Positions 7,642-16,256 of a DNA stretch of 64,000 nt are shown piece after piece. The translations under genes were made by a program, and so were the position numbers. The DNA comes from an uncultured Chloracidobacterium sp. (GTDB taxonomy: Bacteria; Acidobacteriota; Blastocatellia; Pyrinomonadales; Pyrinomonadaceae). Every line of letters begins with the position of its first letter. Within the stretch, counting starts at the first letter, position 1. Where the stretch lies: NCBI GenBank assembly GCA_936914845.1, contig CAKZGE010000003.1, forward strand, positions 769,366 to 833,365, given 5' to 3'. The notes under the pieces were generated by a model. That model saw nothing but the letters and a program-made list of their open reading frames with translations, searched no databases and was not told where the DNA came from.

Positions 7642-8589
7642 ATGTATAGTTTAGCTGCGGACGCAAACACCCCTAAAGTAATATTGGACAATGCCACTCA
7701 CATTGGCGACGTGGCATGGAACTCGATCGACCGGTTGTTGGCTTCCATTGTGGATCGGCTGCCGTTCATCCTCGCGGGGATCTTGGTATTGATCCTGTTT
7801 TGGGTGATCGGCAAGGTCATTCGGAGCATCTTTTGGGCAACGACGGCGAGAACCAAGCTCGATAACCGGCTGCGGATACTTTTCAGCCGGTTGATAGTCG
7901 TGTTCGTAACCGTCGTCGGTATCTTTACTGCATTCTCCATCATCGTGCCTTCTTTTGGCTTTGGCGATCTGATAGCGGGATTTGGCCTAACATCTTTTGT
8001 GATCGGTTTTGCGACGAAGGATATATTGAACAACTTGCTTTCGGGAGTGCTGATATTGTGGCAGCAGCCATTTCGAATCGGGGATCAGATCTTTATCGGC
8101 AATAACGCCGGCAAGGTAGAATATATCGGCATCAGAGCGACCTCTTTGCGAAAAGATGACGGCGAACTGATCTTGATCCCTAATGGCGATATGTATTCAA
8201 GCGCATTGACGATCAGGGGTGCGGGTGCACAGCGGAGAATGAATCTGAAGTTCAGCATCGGGTACGATGAAGACCTTGAACAGGCGAAAGCTTTGACGTA
8301 CGAGGTGTTAAATAACACCGAAGGTATTGTAAAGATGCCAAAGCCGCGGGTTGTGGTTACAGATCTGACATCAGACGGGGCGACGTTCACCGTCAATTTC
8401 TGGATAGATACCAATGAAAGCCAGCCGCTGGAGGTCTTTGACCGAGCTGCGATCTCGGTAGTCAAAGCTCTAGACGGCGAAAAGATCGAACTTTATCCTC
8501 CCGGATTGCTGATCGTGCGCGAACCGGCCGCGACGACGGAAGAGGACGAAGCAGACCAACCGACCTTGCGAAAAAAGGATGATATTTAG
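7642..8589 (+). CDS. small-conductance mechanosensitive channel (MscS family)
   Basis: About 315 residues with three membrane segments. The third is Gly/Ala-rich (GFGDLIAGFGLTSFVIGFATKD, broken here into GDLIAGFGLT and SFVIGFATKD) at about residues 106-125, followed by NNLLSGVLIL and the conserved WQQPFRIGD start of the beta domain. The soluble C-terminal domain contains PNGDMYSSALT and ends in the ELYPPG motif typical of MscS. It releases osmolytes on hypo-osmotic shock. The frame extends to a TTG at 7627; ATG 7642 is taken, as neither has a clear ribosome site. Convergent with the pilus block: only 6 bp separate its stop from that of the pseudopilin gene. Confidence 0.93.
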   Translation: MYSLAADANTPKVILDNATHIGDVAWNSIDRLLASIVDRLPFILAGILVLILFWVIGKVIRSIFWATTARTKLDNRLRILFSRLIVVFVTVVGIFTAFSIIVPSFGFGDLIAGFGLTSFVIGFATKDILNNLLSGVLILWQQPFRIGDQIFIGNNAGKVEYIGIRATSLRKDDGELILIPNGDMYSSALTIRGAGAQRRMNLKFSIGYDEDLEQAKALTYEVLNNTEGIVKMPKPRVVVTDLTSDGATFTVNFWIDTNESQPLEVFDRAAISVVKALDGEKIELYPPGLLIVREPAATTEEDEADQPTLRKKDDI

Positions 8590-8595
8590 AGATGG

Positions 8596-9309
8596 TCAGA
8601 ACGGCTGCGGTTGGCCGCCCCGTTGGCCGCCGGGCATGCCAACCACGCCGGTTCCGCGAAATAATGGGGTAAACACCCAATTCGATTGCCTTTGAATGCC
8701 GTAATATGTGATGACAGAACGTTGGGTTCCTTGCGTTGCAACTCCTATAAAGGGCGTATTATCTGTCGAGACATCAAAGGAGCTGACATCGCTTTCGTCT
8801 TCTGCATCCGGATCGCTTTCGACATCATCCTCACTTCCCGTGGCCGCAGAATTTACGATAACCATCGAATAGCGATCAAAAAGGGAAGATGGGTTCGAAG
8901 GCAGGACACCGCCATTGTAATCTTGAACGCGCTTGGCAAATTTCGCCAGCACGTCCGGTTCAGCTTTTATCAAACGCCACTTTCCATCTTCGCTTAAAGG
9001 GTCGACCGCCGCTGAACGCCGTAAGATCTGCCGCTTTTTGGTTCCTTGCGGAAGGCCTTCCAGCAGATCGTCCATTGATTGCGGCAATTTCGATCCGTTG
9101 TAAAATGTCACGTATTGACGAATTGCTTCTGCGACCTCTTCGCCCCGACGGATCGCTTCAAGCTCTTTTTCCCGCTGCACTTCCTGTTGGATCGAAGGGG
9201 CAACAGCCAGCATGGCGACGGCAAAAACGGCCATAAAAGCCATTACCGCCAAAAGCGTCATTCCGGATTCGGAATGAATGCCGCCACGATCTTTAGTCGA
9301 CTCCGTCAT
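8596..9309 (-). CDS. type IV pilin/type II secretion pseudopilin-like protein
   Basis: 237 residues from ATG 9309 (AGGA nine bases upstream); longer in-frame starts lie inside the preceding gene. A polar 16-residue leader ends in SESG and is followed by MTLLAVMAFMAVFAVAMLAV, the hydrophobic helix of class III prepilins. The processing glycine is G16 and the mature N-terminus would be Met. The usual Glu at mature position 5 is Ala here, as in GspK-like minor pseudopilins. The globular part has an acidic Asp/Ser/Glu-rich insert (about residues 160-185) and a Gly/Gln-rich tail. Last gene of the pilN-pilO-pilP-like cluster, overlapping its predecessor by 17 bp. Confidence 0.75.
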   Translation of the reverse strand: MTESTKDRGGIHSESGMTLLAVMAFMAVFAVAMLAVAPSIQQEVQREKELEAIRRGEEVAEAIRQYVTFYNGSKLPQSMDDLLEGLPQGTKKRQILRRSAAVDPLSEDGKWRLIKAEPDVLAKFAKRVQDYNGGVLPSNPSSLFDRYSMVIVNSAATGSEDDVESDPDAEDESDVSSFDVSTDNTPFIGVATQGTQRSVITYYGIQRQSNWVFTPLFRGTGVVGMPGGQRGGQPQPF

Positions 9310-10384
9310 CATCAACATCCTGTTTGCCGGGTTGTGTTTTTTGAGTATTGTCGCCCGGAGGAGCATATCGCGGAATATCATTTGGAATTCCGGGAATGTT
9401 TTGCTGCGGCTGCTGCGGTTGAGCATTGTAAGCCGGTTGCGGCGGCACATAGGTCGGGTACATCGTGTTGGTGCCGCCCGGAAACGCGCTGCCGGAACCC
9501 GTAGAAGTTCCGGGTTCGGGTTGATAGATCGGCAGACGATGGCGGAAACCTAAATTTACATCTTCAAAAACCGCTTCTTCGGCCGAAAGGCTGACCAAAC
9601 GGAATCTGCCGCCGACCACATCGTTGAGGCGGGCCGTAGTAGGTATCTGTTTGCCCGATTCCTGAAAATAGCCGGTATCGTTGTTCGCCCGCTTGCGGCC
9701 GATCATGCCGATATACTGAAATCCGGGTTTTGGCGGCGCCTGGACCGAAAACATCACTTGGTTGGAATAGAGCGTGCCATCGGCAGATTGAATGATGATC
9801 TGACGCGGCCCTTCGCCGGCGATCATTGCGGCCGGAACCTCGGCGCTTAATTTTTGGGCGCTGATAAAGGTGGTAGGCAACTGGTTCTGACTGAAATAAA
9901 CGTGCATATCCGGCGTGAACTTGTCGCCATTAACTTCCAGCCGGAAAGCCTTTGACCCCGCATAAATATTTTGCGGTGCCAGAAAGGCGACCATAACGGG
10001 CGGCGGTACAGGTGTCGGCGGCGGCACATAAACGGCCGGAGGCTCGGGCGTCGGTACCCACGGTGTCGGGATCGGCGGTTCGTAAAAAGCAAAAATATTG
10101 CGACCCGGGTCCGGGGCATGAAAATTTCCGGGCTGATAGGCGATGGGCAGTGTTTGATAAGCAAAGTCCTGATCGCTTTGTGAAGGCATGGATGTATTGG
10201 AACTTCCGGTGCCCGGCGAAACAGTCGGCCGCGGGGTTGGTGAACCGGACGTGCGGGCGGCTTGTCCGCCGAACATTCCGCGGAAAAATGCGAAATAGAA
10301 TACAACTAAGCACAAAAGCCCAAGGCCGATCGCCGCGAGCATCTTATTTCTTTCCGCCGGAGTTTTTCCTTCGAATAGCTTCAT
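9293..10384 (-). CDS. PilP/GspC-like pilus assembly lipo- or membrane protein with IPT-like domain
   Basis: 363 residues from ATG 10384 (MKLFEGKTPAER); the frame is open further upstream but that part is antisense-like sequence inside the pilO gene. One membrane segment (about 17-36) is followed by a Pro/Thr-rich linker. A domain opening with FLAPQNIYAGSKAF (about 140-230) looks like an IPT/TIG immunoglobulin fold. A C-terminal domain contains YIGMIGRKR and ends in FRHRLPIY, resembling the homology region of PilP and GspC proteins that contact the secretin. The end is Gln/Pro-rich. Its place directly after pilO supports a PilP role. The fusion with an IPT-like domain is unusual. Confidence 0.6.
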   Translation of the reverse strand: MKLFEGKTPAERNKMLAAIGLGLLCLVVFYFAFFRGMFGGQAARTSGSPTPRPTVSPGTGSSNTSMPSQSDQDFAYQTLPIAYQPGNFHAPDPGRNIFAFYEPPIPTPWVPTPEPPAVYVPPPTPVPPPVMVAFLAPQNIYAGSKAFRLEVNGDKFTPDMHVYFSQNQLPTTFISAQKLSAEVPAAMIAGEGPRQIIIQSADGTLYSNQVMFSVQAPPKPGFQYIGMIGRKRANNDTGYFQESGKQIPTTARLNDVVGGRFRLVSLSAEEAVFEDVNLGFRHRLPIYQPEPGTSTGSGSAFPGGTNTMYPTYVPPQPAYNAQPQQPQQNIPGIPNDIPRYAPPGDNTQKTQPGKQDVDDDGVD

Positions 10385-10400
10385 CTGATGCAAAAATAAG

Positions 10401-11354
10401 TCAAACTGCCGGAACGGCCGGACCTGACACCGTCCCCGGCCGCCGAAAATAGGCCGCCATTTCAAGCCGCAAACGAACAATGCCGCCATGCATTTTGCCT
10501 TGGTCGCGGCGAACCGGGGCAGACGGCTGCGAGATCGGCATACCGGTAGCCGGGTCGATGGCCGGTGCCCCAGTGGCAGTCTGAGCCTGCTTTTCTTCGG
10601 TGTCGGACGGTTCAAGCTGAACCGCGCTAATGACAACGAATTCTCGTCCCGTCTCGATATCGCGGATGAACCGCCGAAGGTTTTGATAACTCCCTTCGAC
10701 TGTGGTCGTTACGTAAATGCCGGGAAACATGCTGCGAAAACGGGCCCGCCCTCGTTCTTCATCGCTCTGGTTCTGCAGATTTTGATCCGCCAATTCCAGC
10801 GGGGCATAGTCCGGGCCGGATGTATTGACCAATCCATAGCCTTGTATCAATCCATTGATGCGTTGATAGAGGGCGGTTCGACCCGTGGTCTCAAACGGTA
10901 AATAGTTCGATTCGAAATCGCTGACGCTGGAAACGAGTTTGGCGACCTGCGTTTCGGTGCTGGTAATATCGCCGTATTTAGCTCGCGTTTCGGCTAGTTC
11001 TTTTTCTAAACGATCTCGTTCCGATCGGCGGGCCTCGACCTCTCGGCTTGAAGGAGCCACCCAAATCATATAGAGCAGCACCACGGCGAATAACGCGAGC
11101 ATGCCGAGGGCGGCTGCAGCTATTTGTACCGGGCCCCACATTCCGCCGTAAACCTTTGGCGGACGGGACTTAGGCGGGAGGTCGATCTGGACTCCGCGCT
11201 CAACGACGATGGTTTCTTTCGGGGTAAGAATAACGGTGCGGTGAGCCTCATCGACGGCGACTACCGGTTCCGGGCCGCTGCCGTGGTCATCGACCAATAT
11301 CTGCGGTTCGGTATCCTCATTCCGTCCGCCATTTTGATTGTCATCGCCGATCAC
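10401..11354 (-). CDS. pilO: type IV pilus inner-membrane component PilO-like
   Basis: 317 residues. An acidic cytoplasmic N-terminus of about 70 residues precedes one membrane helix (about 73-97). A coiled coil follows (EVEARRSERDRLEKEL region), then a ferredoxin-like domain (about 140-270) with YQRINGLIQGYGL and SYQNLRRFIRDIE, characteristic of PilO/GspM-type proteins. PilO forms heterodimers with PilN and aligns the pilus motor with the secretin. It overlaps pilN by 4 bp (ATGA) and ends 16 bp before the next start. The long cytoplasmic extension is atypical for PilO. Confidence 0.8.
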   Translation of the reverse strand: MIGDDNQNGGRNEDTEPQILVDDHGSGPEPVVAVDEAHRTVILTPKETIVVERGVQIDLPPKSRPPKVYGGMWGPVQIAAAALGMLALFAVVLLYMIWVAPSSREVEARRSERDRLEKELAETRAKYGDITSTETQVAKLVSSVSDFESNYLPFETTGRTALYQRINGLIQGYGLVNTSGPDYAPLELADQNLQNQSDEERGRARFRSMFPGIYVTTTVEGSYQNLRRFIRDIETGREFVVISAVQLEPSDTEEKQAQTATGAPAIDPATGMPISQPSAPVRRDQGKMHGGIVRLRLEMAAYFRRPGTVSGPAVPAV

Positions 11355-11965
11355 TGAACACCTCCGGTCTGAGCAACATCGGTCGCCGTAGAAGAATACA
11401 CTTGCGAAGGAGAGTAGATCAGCCGCAGGGTGTACTCAGTAAATTGACCGCGATCACTTTTCTGCAGATCCTGTCCTCGCAATTCGGCCTGAAACAGACC
11501 GGAATTGTGCATGCTGTCGATCATGGCCATAACAGGAGCGTAATCGCGGCTAAGAACGCTAAAATCAAGTTCAGCCTTGATACGGTCACCATCTTTGAAC
11601 ACATTTTCGACGGCTATTCGCGAAGCGCTTACGCTGCCCGGCATGACGGCTTCGAGATCGGCGAACAATCGTGACCAGCCAAACTGTTTGTTGGCAACCA
11701 ATTTGTGCGAAGCAACAAGCAATTCGCGTTGGGCCGGTGTCAACTGCTGCTGAACCTTTTCACCTTCGCCTTTTAGCCGAGCGGCTTCTTCGCGCATCTG
11801 CTTTGTTTGTTCCGCGGATGAATCCAGCAATCGGCGGTTGTCACGCAGCTTTGAATAGCAAAGCAGGGCGCCCGAAAATGCCAGCACGAGCATTATCAGC
11901 GACAGCAAATAAGGTGTTGCTCGATTGCGGAATGGATGCGTGGAAAGATTAAGCTTAGTGATCAC
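11351..11965 (-). CDS. pilN: type IV pilus inner-membrane component PilN-like
   Basis: 204 residues from a GTG at 11965. The N-terminus MITKLNLSTHPFRN is the short cytoplasmic PilN peptide that binds PilM (consensus INLLP-like). One membrane helix spans about 18-38, followed by a coiled coil and a small alpha/beta domain. PilN pairs with PilO, the next gene, with which it overlaps by 4 bp. No pilM precedes it. Instead an FHA-GGDEF gene on the same strand ends 111 bp upstream. Confidence 0.8.
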   Translation of the reverse strand: MITKLNLSTHPFRNRATPYLLSLIMLVLAFSGALLCYSKLRDNRRLLDSSAEQTKQMREEAARLKGEGEKVQQQLTPAQRELLVASHKLVANKQFGWSRLFADLEAVMPGSVSASRIAVENVFKDGDRIKAELDFSVLSRDYAPVMAMIDSMHNSGLFQAELRGQDLQKSDRGQFTEYTLRLIYSPSQVYSSTATDVAQTGGVQ

Positions 11966-12076
11966 GTTTCAAAATAATGAGAAATCAGGGTGTTGCGACG
12001 CCCGAAACAAATGCCAAGTTTAACACGAAATACAGATCATGTCTTTAACGCTGCAGTGTAATATTTGGTTGCGAAA

Positions 12077-13006
12077 TTAATCTTTGCGGGCGGGAAGGTC
12101 GCGGGCGAGTTCTTCGGCGGTCAGATCGCGGTAGGCGCAAACGCGGTTGCGGCCTTCGCGTTTTGCTCTGTACAAAGCGGAATCGGCCATTTCCACGAGT
12201 TCGATCGGATCGGTCGAATCGTCCGGAAACGCCGCCACGCCGATGCTGATAGTGACATTGTGTGATTCTTCGCGTTTACCGCGGCGAAGAACGCTGAAAT
12301 CTGCCTTTTCGATCGCCGCACGGATCCGGTCGGCCGCGACAAGAGCCTGCGGCAACTCAGCGTCCAGCAAAAACGCGGCAAACTCTTCACCCCCGAAACG
12401 GGCTGCAGCATCGCCGCTGCGGACACAATTGCTAATACAATGGCCGATCTCTTCAAGCGTGCGGCTGCCCGTAAGGTGGCCGTAAGTGTCATTTACCAGT
12501 TTGAAAAAATCGATATCCATCATCAAGACGCAAAAAGGCCGGTTTTCGGCGAGTGACCTGGCGGCTTCGCGACGCAACTCGGAAAAAAAAGATCGGCTCG
12601 AAAGCAGGCCGGTCAGATCGTCGTGTGATATAAGCCGATGGATCTGGCGCTGATATTCACGATCTATTTCATCGAGCAGATCGAACCGGAGGATATGGGA
12701 ACCGATGGTTATCTTATCGCCGTTTTGGAGTGTGTGGCTGGTGACCTTCTCTCCATTAACGAGTGTGCCTCCGCGTGCCGAGCCAAGGTCCGCGATGGTG
12801 TATCGGGAAACCCCGTCTTCGATCGTTGTGACGATCCGTGCATGCTGGCGTGCTGCCGCCGGATCGTTAATGCGGACATCGGCATTCAAAGCACGGCCGA
12901 GAATGACCTCCTCGCGTTCCAAGGGGATCGGCACTGCTATCAGTTCGCCGCTCAGGAAGACCAAAGCGGGTCGAAGATCGCGTTTTATCGAAGTCGAATC
13001 CTGCAT
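12077..13006 (-). CDS. FHA-domain diguanylate cyclase (GGDEF)
   Basis: 309 residues from ATG 13006; an in-frame TTG at 13033 is possible. Residues 30-108 form an FHA domain (VILGRA, ARQHARI, LVNGEKV) that should bind phosphothreonine. A short helix leads to a GGDEF domain (about 130-295) with an intact active site RFGGEEF (203-209) and, five residues before it, the RxxD inhibitory site RSGD (196-199). It should therefore make c-di-GMP and be product-inhibited. Same strand and immediately upstream of the pilN cluster, so control of pili by c-di-GMP and Ser/Thr phosphorylation is a reasonable inference. Confidence 0.93.
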   Translation of the reverse strand: MQDSTSIKRDLRPALVFLSGELIAVPIPLEREEVILGRALNADVRINDPAAARQHARIVTTIEDGVSRYTIADLGSARGGTLVNGEKVTSHTLQNGDKITIGSHILRFDLLDEIDREYQRQIHRLISHDDLTGLLSSRSFFSELRREAARSLAENRPFCVLMMDIDFFKLVNDTYGHLTGSRTLEEIGHCISNCVRSGDAAARFGGEEFAAFLLDAELPQALVAADRIRAAIEKADFSVLRRGKREESHNVTISIGVAAFPDDSTDPIELVEMADSALYRAKREGRNRVCAYRDLTAEELARDLPARKD

Positions 13007-13156
13007 ATGTGTCAGGTAAAAAAAGGCGAGCAAAAAAAGCCGGCACGAAAGCTATTTCTAGAATATCGTAAAAGCTCGATCAATTTCCACCATTTTTTAA
13101 CGATCGTAAACACGGGAAAGGTAATTTCTTCTCGTTTTAGGTAGAATGTTCAGCGG

Positions 13157-14224
13157 ATGAAGGCCTTGATCATAAAACTTGGCAGTATCGGTGATGTGGT
13201 GCATGCTCTGCCCGCAGTTGCCGCTTTTCGAGAAGCTTTGCCCGAAGCCGAATTGAGCTGGATCGTAGATCGCCGTTCGGCCGAGATCCTGCGCGGAAGC
13301 GAGGTGATCGACGATCTGATCGAGATAGATACGCGCTCAACCCGCAAAGCGGGAATAGAGCGGATGCTGAAAGAGATCAAACACCGGACCAATTACCTTA
13401 GGGCTGAGAGATTCGACACGGCGATTGACATGCAGGGCCTCTTGAAATCTGCATTCATAGCCAAATTGTCCGGCGCTCGTGTGCGATTCGGATTTGATAA
13501 AGGTTCGCTACGCGAGCCGGCAAGCAGGTTTCTGCTGAATAGATCAGTGCACATACCGCCCGAAACCCATATCATTCTTAAAAATCTGTTGATCGCAGAA
13601 GCGGCGGCGGGTGTTTCCCTTGCTCGATCGGACCTGCAATTTCCGATCTCTACAGCGGCCGAACACATCGCAGAAGCCGAAGAGATAGCTGCAAATGCCG
13701 GCGGCAGGTTTGCGATCGTAAATCCCGCGGGCGGTTGGCCGACGAAATTATGGCCCGCCGAAAATTACGGCAGATTAGCGGATCTTTTATACGAGGAGCT
13801 CGGACTTTACACAGTTGTGACGGTCGGGCCCGGCGAAGATAATTTAGCCGAAAAATTGGTCAGTGCGGCTTCTCGGGGGAAGGTGACCATTACCAAGCCG
13901 AGCCTGAAGGGATTCTATGAGCTGGCTAAACGAGCATCTGTTTACATAGGCGGAGACACAGGCCCGACACATCTCGCGGTGGCGGCGGGGGCTCCGGTCG
14001 TGGGGATCTTTGGCCCGACCGAATGGTGGCGCAATGGAAGTCCGTTTCCCGATGACATCGAAGTCGGCCGAACGGATATCATTTGCCGGGTCAACTGTCA
14101 TCGAAGACGATGTTCGAAATGGGTGTGTATGGAGATCAGCCCGGAAAAGGTTTTGATGGCAGCGAGGAAAAGGATCGAAAACGGGGGCAAAGCATCTTGG
14201 GACATATTAAAAGCGTCTAAATAA
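13157..14224 (+). CDS. glycosyltransferase family 9 (LPS heptosyltransferase-like)
   Basis: 355 residues. The N-terminus IIKLGSIGDVVHALP is the classical start of WaaC/WaaF proteins, including the catalytic-loop Asp. The C-terminal half has NPAGGWPTKLWP and GGDTGPTHLAVAAGAPVVGIFGPT (given here as GGDTGPTHLA and VVGIFGPT), which bind the nucleotide-sugar. A CRVNCHRRRCSKWVCM cluster near the end is usual in WaaC-like members. It adds heptose or another sugar to the lipid A core. Divergent from the FHA-GGDEF gene; first of a plus-strand run. The closest type is heptosyltransferase I, but sugar specificity is not certain. Confidence 0.88.
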   Translation: MKALIIKLGSIGDVVHALPAVAAFREALPEAELSWIVDRRSAEILRGSEVIDDLIEIDTRSTRKAGIERMLKEIKHRTNYLRAERFDTAIDMQGLLKSAFIAKLSGARVRFGFDKGSLREPASRFLLNRSVHIPPETHIILKNLLIAEAAAGVSLARSDLQFPISTAAEHIAEAEEIAANAGGRFAIVNPAGGWPTKLWPAENYGRLADLLYEELGLYTVVTVGPGEDNLAEKLVSAASRGKVTITKPSLKGFYELAKRASVYIGGDTGPTHLAVAAGAPVVGIFGPTEWWRNGSPFPDDIEVGRTDIICRVNCHRRRCSKWVCMEISPEKVLMAARKRIENGGKASWDILKASK

Positions 14225-14295
14225 AGGTGATGGAATTATTGTTTTAATGGGCGAAAATTAGGATAATATATAAGTCACCCCTCGTGTGTTTCTTT

Positions 14296-15108
14296 ATGAC
14301 TCAAAGATTTCTGAAAATTCTGCTGTTGGCTGTGTTTAGTGTGATGCCGCTTAGCATATTTGGCCAGGCTTCAACCGCCGGCCAACTGACAATGCCGTTC
14401 GCGGCGGGCGAATCATTGAAATATGAAGCAAAGCTCAGCAAGATCATCAAGGGCATTCCGGTCGCGGAATTGAACATTAACGTCAATAGCGGTGCAGACG
14501 GCAATTTTCTTATCGGGGCACAGGCAGTTTCAAAAGGGACGGCCTTAAAGATCTTTCGGTACAGTTTTGAGCAGATATTCACTTCTACGGTCGATCCGGA
14601 TGAGTTTCGGATCCTAAAAACTGTCAAACACGACGTGCAGAAAGAACGAGTGCGCGAAAGTGAAGCTTTATTTGACTACGAACAAAAATTGGTGACCTGG
14701 GTTGAGACCGATCCGAAGGAGCCGATGCGTTCGCCGCGTCGGATAGCTTCAAATATTCCGGAAGACACCCATGATGTAATATCCGGTATTTTCCAGATAA
14801 GACTTTTACCGCTAAAAGTGGGTGAAACCTTTGATCTTACGGTCAGCGATTCGGGGTTGGCGTACAACATTCCCGTGTATGTGGCCGCTCGCGAAAAGCA
14901 AAACACCGTGTTGGGAAAGGTTTGGTGCTACCGCATCGAACCCAAAGTTTTCGGTCCGGGCCGTATCGTTGAACAGGACGGAAGCATGATCATATGGATG
15001 ACAGATGACGATCGCCGCATTCCGGTTCGAGGACAGGTCAATATGTCGCTCGGCCGTATAGAGATCAAACTTAGATCTGCCCAAAATCTTAAAAAGGCCA
15101 ACAATTGA
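14296..15108 (+). CDS. secreted DUF3108 domain protein
   Basis: 270 residues from ATG 14296; a GTG four codons earlier is less likely. The signal peptide MTQRFLKILLLAVFSVMPLS is followed by a DUF3108 domain: PFAAGESLKYEAKLSK at the start, VSKGTALKIFRYSF, then a beta-rich body with DTHDVISGIFQIR and a terminal VNMSLGRIEIKL. Members are periplasmic or outer-membrane proteins of unknown function with a lipocalin-like or beta-sandwich fold. It lies between a GT9 transferase and DUF4912 with short gaps, so it may belong to an envelope operon. Confidence 0.85.
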   Translation: MTQRFLKILLLAVFSVMPLSIFGQASTAGQLTMPFAAGESLKYEAKLSKIIKGIPVAELNINVNSGADGNFLIGAQAVSKGTALKIFRYSFEQIFTSTVDPDEFRILKTVKHDVQKERVRESEALFDYEQKLVTWVETDPKEPMRSPRRIASNIPEDTHDVISGIFQIRLLPLKVGETFDLTVSDSGLAYNIPVYVAAREKQNTVLGKVWCYRIEPKVFGPGRIVEQDGSMIIWMTDDDRRIPVRGQVNMSLGRIEIKLRSAQNLKKANN

Positions 15109-15192
15109 TCAACGTGATCCGCGTTCCGGCTTGTCAGTTTTCCAAAAAGACCGCATAATTTTGTGTAGTTCACATATTTCTTGAGCAATTTT

Positions 15193-16224
15193 ATGAGCGA
15201 GACCGATAGGCCTGTGTCCGACAAAACCGAAAAGGAAGACCCAAAGGGGGGCGTTGTGCCCGTAAATACGGTCGGCGTTTCTTCATCAGCATTTATCGAT
15301 CGACCGGAAGATACAGCGGCGGTTGCTGCTCCAAGAATCGTCTCGGTTGATCCGGAATCCGATGTTTCCCCGGTATTTACCGAATTGGCCACGCCGAAAC
15401 TTCCTGTTTTGCCTGATCAAAATCGGATCCGTTTATTGATGCAGACACCGACTCGATTATTCCTTTATTGGACGGTGAATGGCGATCCATATCAGAAGTT
15501 CGCTTCAGCTTTTGCCGGAGGATATCCGACACTCGTCGTTCGCCTGATAGATGAAGATACCGGCCGCATCGAACAACATCAGATCGGAGCCGAGGGTTCA
15601 TGGTGGTTCGATGTCGAATCCGATACGCTTTATCGGGCAGAGATCGGGCTTGTCGCAGAAAACCGCCCGTTTGTTCGGGTTATGTTCTCTAATGAGGTCG
15701 AAACACCGCGACGATCGCCTTCGCCGCGCTCGGCAGCCACCGCTCAATGGGCGGTCAGTTCGAACCGGTTCGCAAAGGTATTGGAGGCCGCAGGTTTTTC
15801 GCAAGATGCTTTTGATGTGGCTTTAGCCGGAGACGATACGGCAGCCGCGGAAGAACGTACCTTTCTGGCACTCGGCGAAGCGGTGAGCGATGTCGATATC
15901 GAACAGATCCGGTCGGTCGGCGGCGAAGATGTTCGCTTCGCTTTGTTTGCTCTTGCTTCTGGTATGTCCCTAGAGGAATTGCGGCACCGCATCAGCCCCG
16001 CATTGTATGAGTTTTTGAGAGCGAATATTGATCGGCTTTCCCGCGAAAATGCACTGGCGGCGCTTGAAAAGCATTTTGATCTGACGGGAGCGGACGATAT
16101 CGAAGAAAGTGAGATAACCGCGGTTTTCGGTGCGAGCCTGATCAATTTTCCGCGCCGCTTTCGCCGGCGAAGCGGACTGCCGAAACTGATGCCTGTTTCG
16201 TCGCTGCAACCGGCAGGAAATTAA
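15193..16224 (+). CDS. DUF4912 domain protein, partner of GH57
   Basis: 343 residues from ATG 15193. A disordered acidic N-terminus (about 1-70) precedes the DUF4912 core (about 78-185): IRLLMQTPTRLFLYW, then GSWWFDV and FVRVMFSNEVETPR. In other bacteria this domain is commonly encoded beside GH57 enzymes of glycogen metabolism, as here, where the GH57 gene starts 32 bp downstream. The C-terminal part (about 190-320) is helical and acidic. The core may be a carbohydrate-binding beta-sandwich; this is inference. Confidence 0.85.
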   Translation: MSETDRPVSDKTEKEDPKGGVVPVNTVGVSSSAFIDRPEDTAAVAAPRIVSVDPESDVSPVFTELATPKLPVLPDQNRIRLLMQTPTRLFLYWTVNGDPYQKFASAFAGGYPTLVVRLIDEDTGRIEQHQIGAEGSWWFDVESDTLYRAEIGLVAENRPFVRVMFSNEVETPRRSPSPRSAATAQWAVSSNRFAKVLEAAGFSQDAFDVALAGDDTAAAEERTFLALGEAVSDVDIEQIRSVGGEDVRFALFALASGMSLEELRHRISPALYEFLRANIDRLSRENALAALEKHFDLTGADDIEESEITAVFGASLINFPRRFRRRSGLPKLMPVSSLQPAGN

Positions 16225-16256
16225 ACGGGGCACTTTCTCCGCCGAAGTAAACGCTT

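Noticed and set aside
8596..9450. Start at 9450 for the pseudopilin
   Set aside because: The extra residues lie within the preceding gene and do not resemble a prepilin leader, whereas ATG 9309 gives a proper leader.
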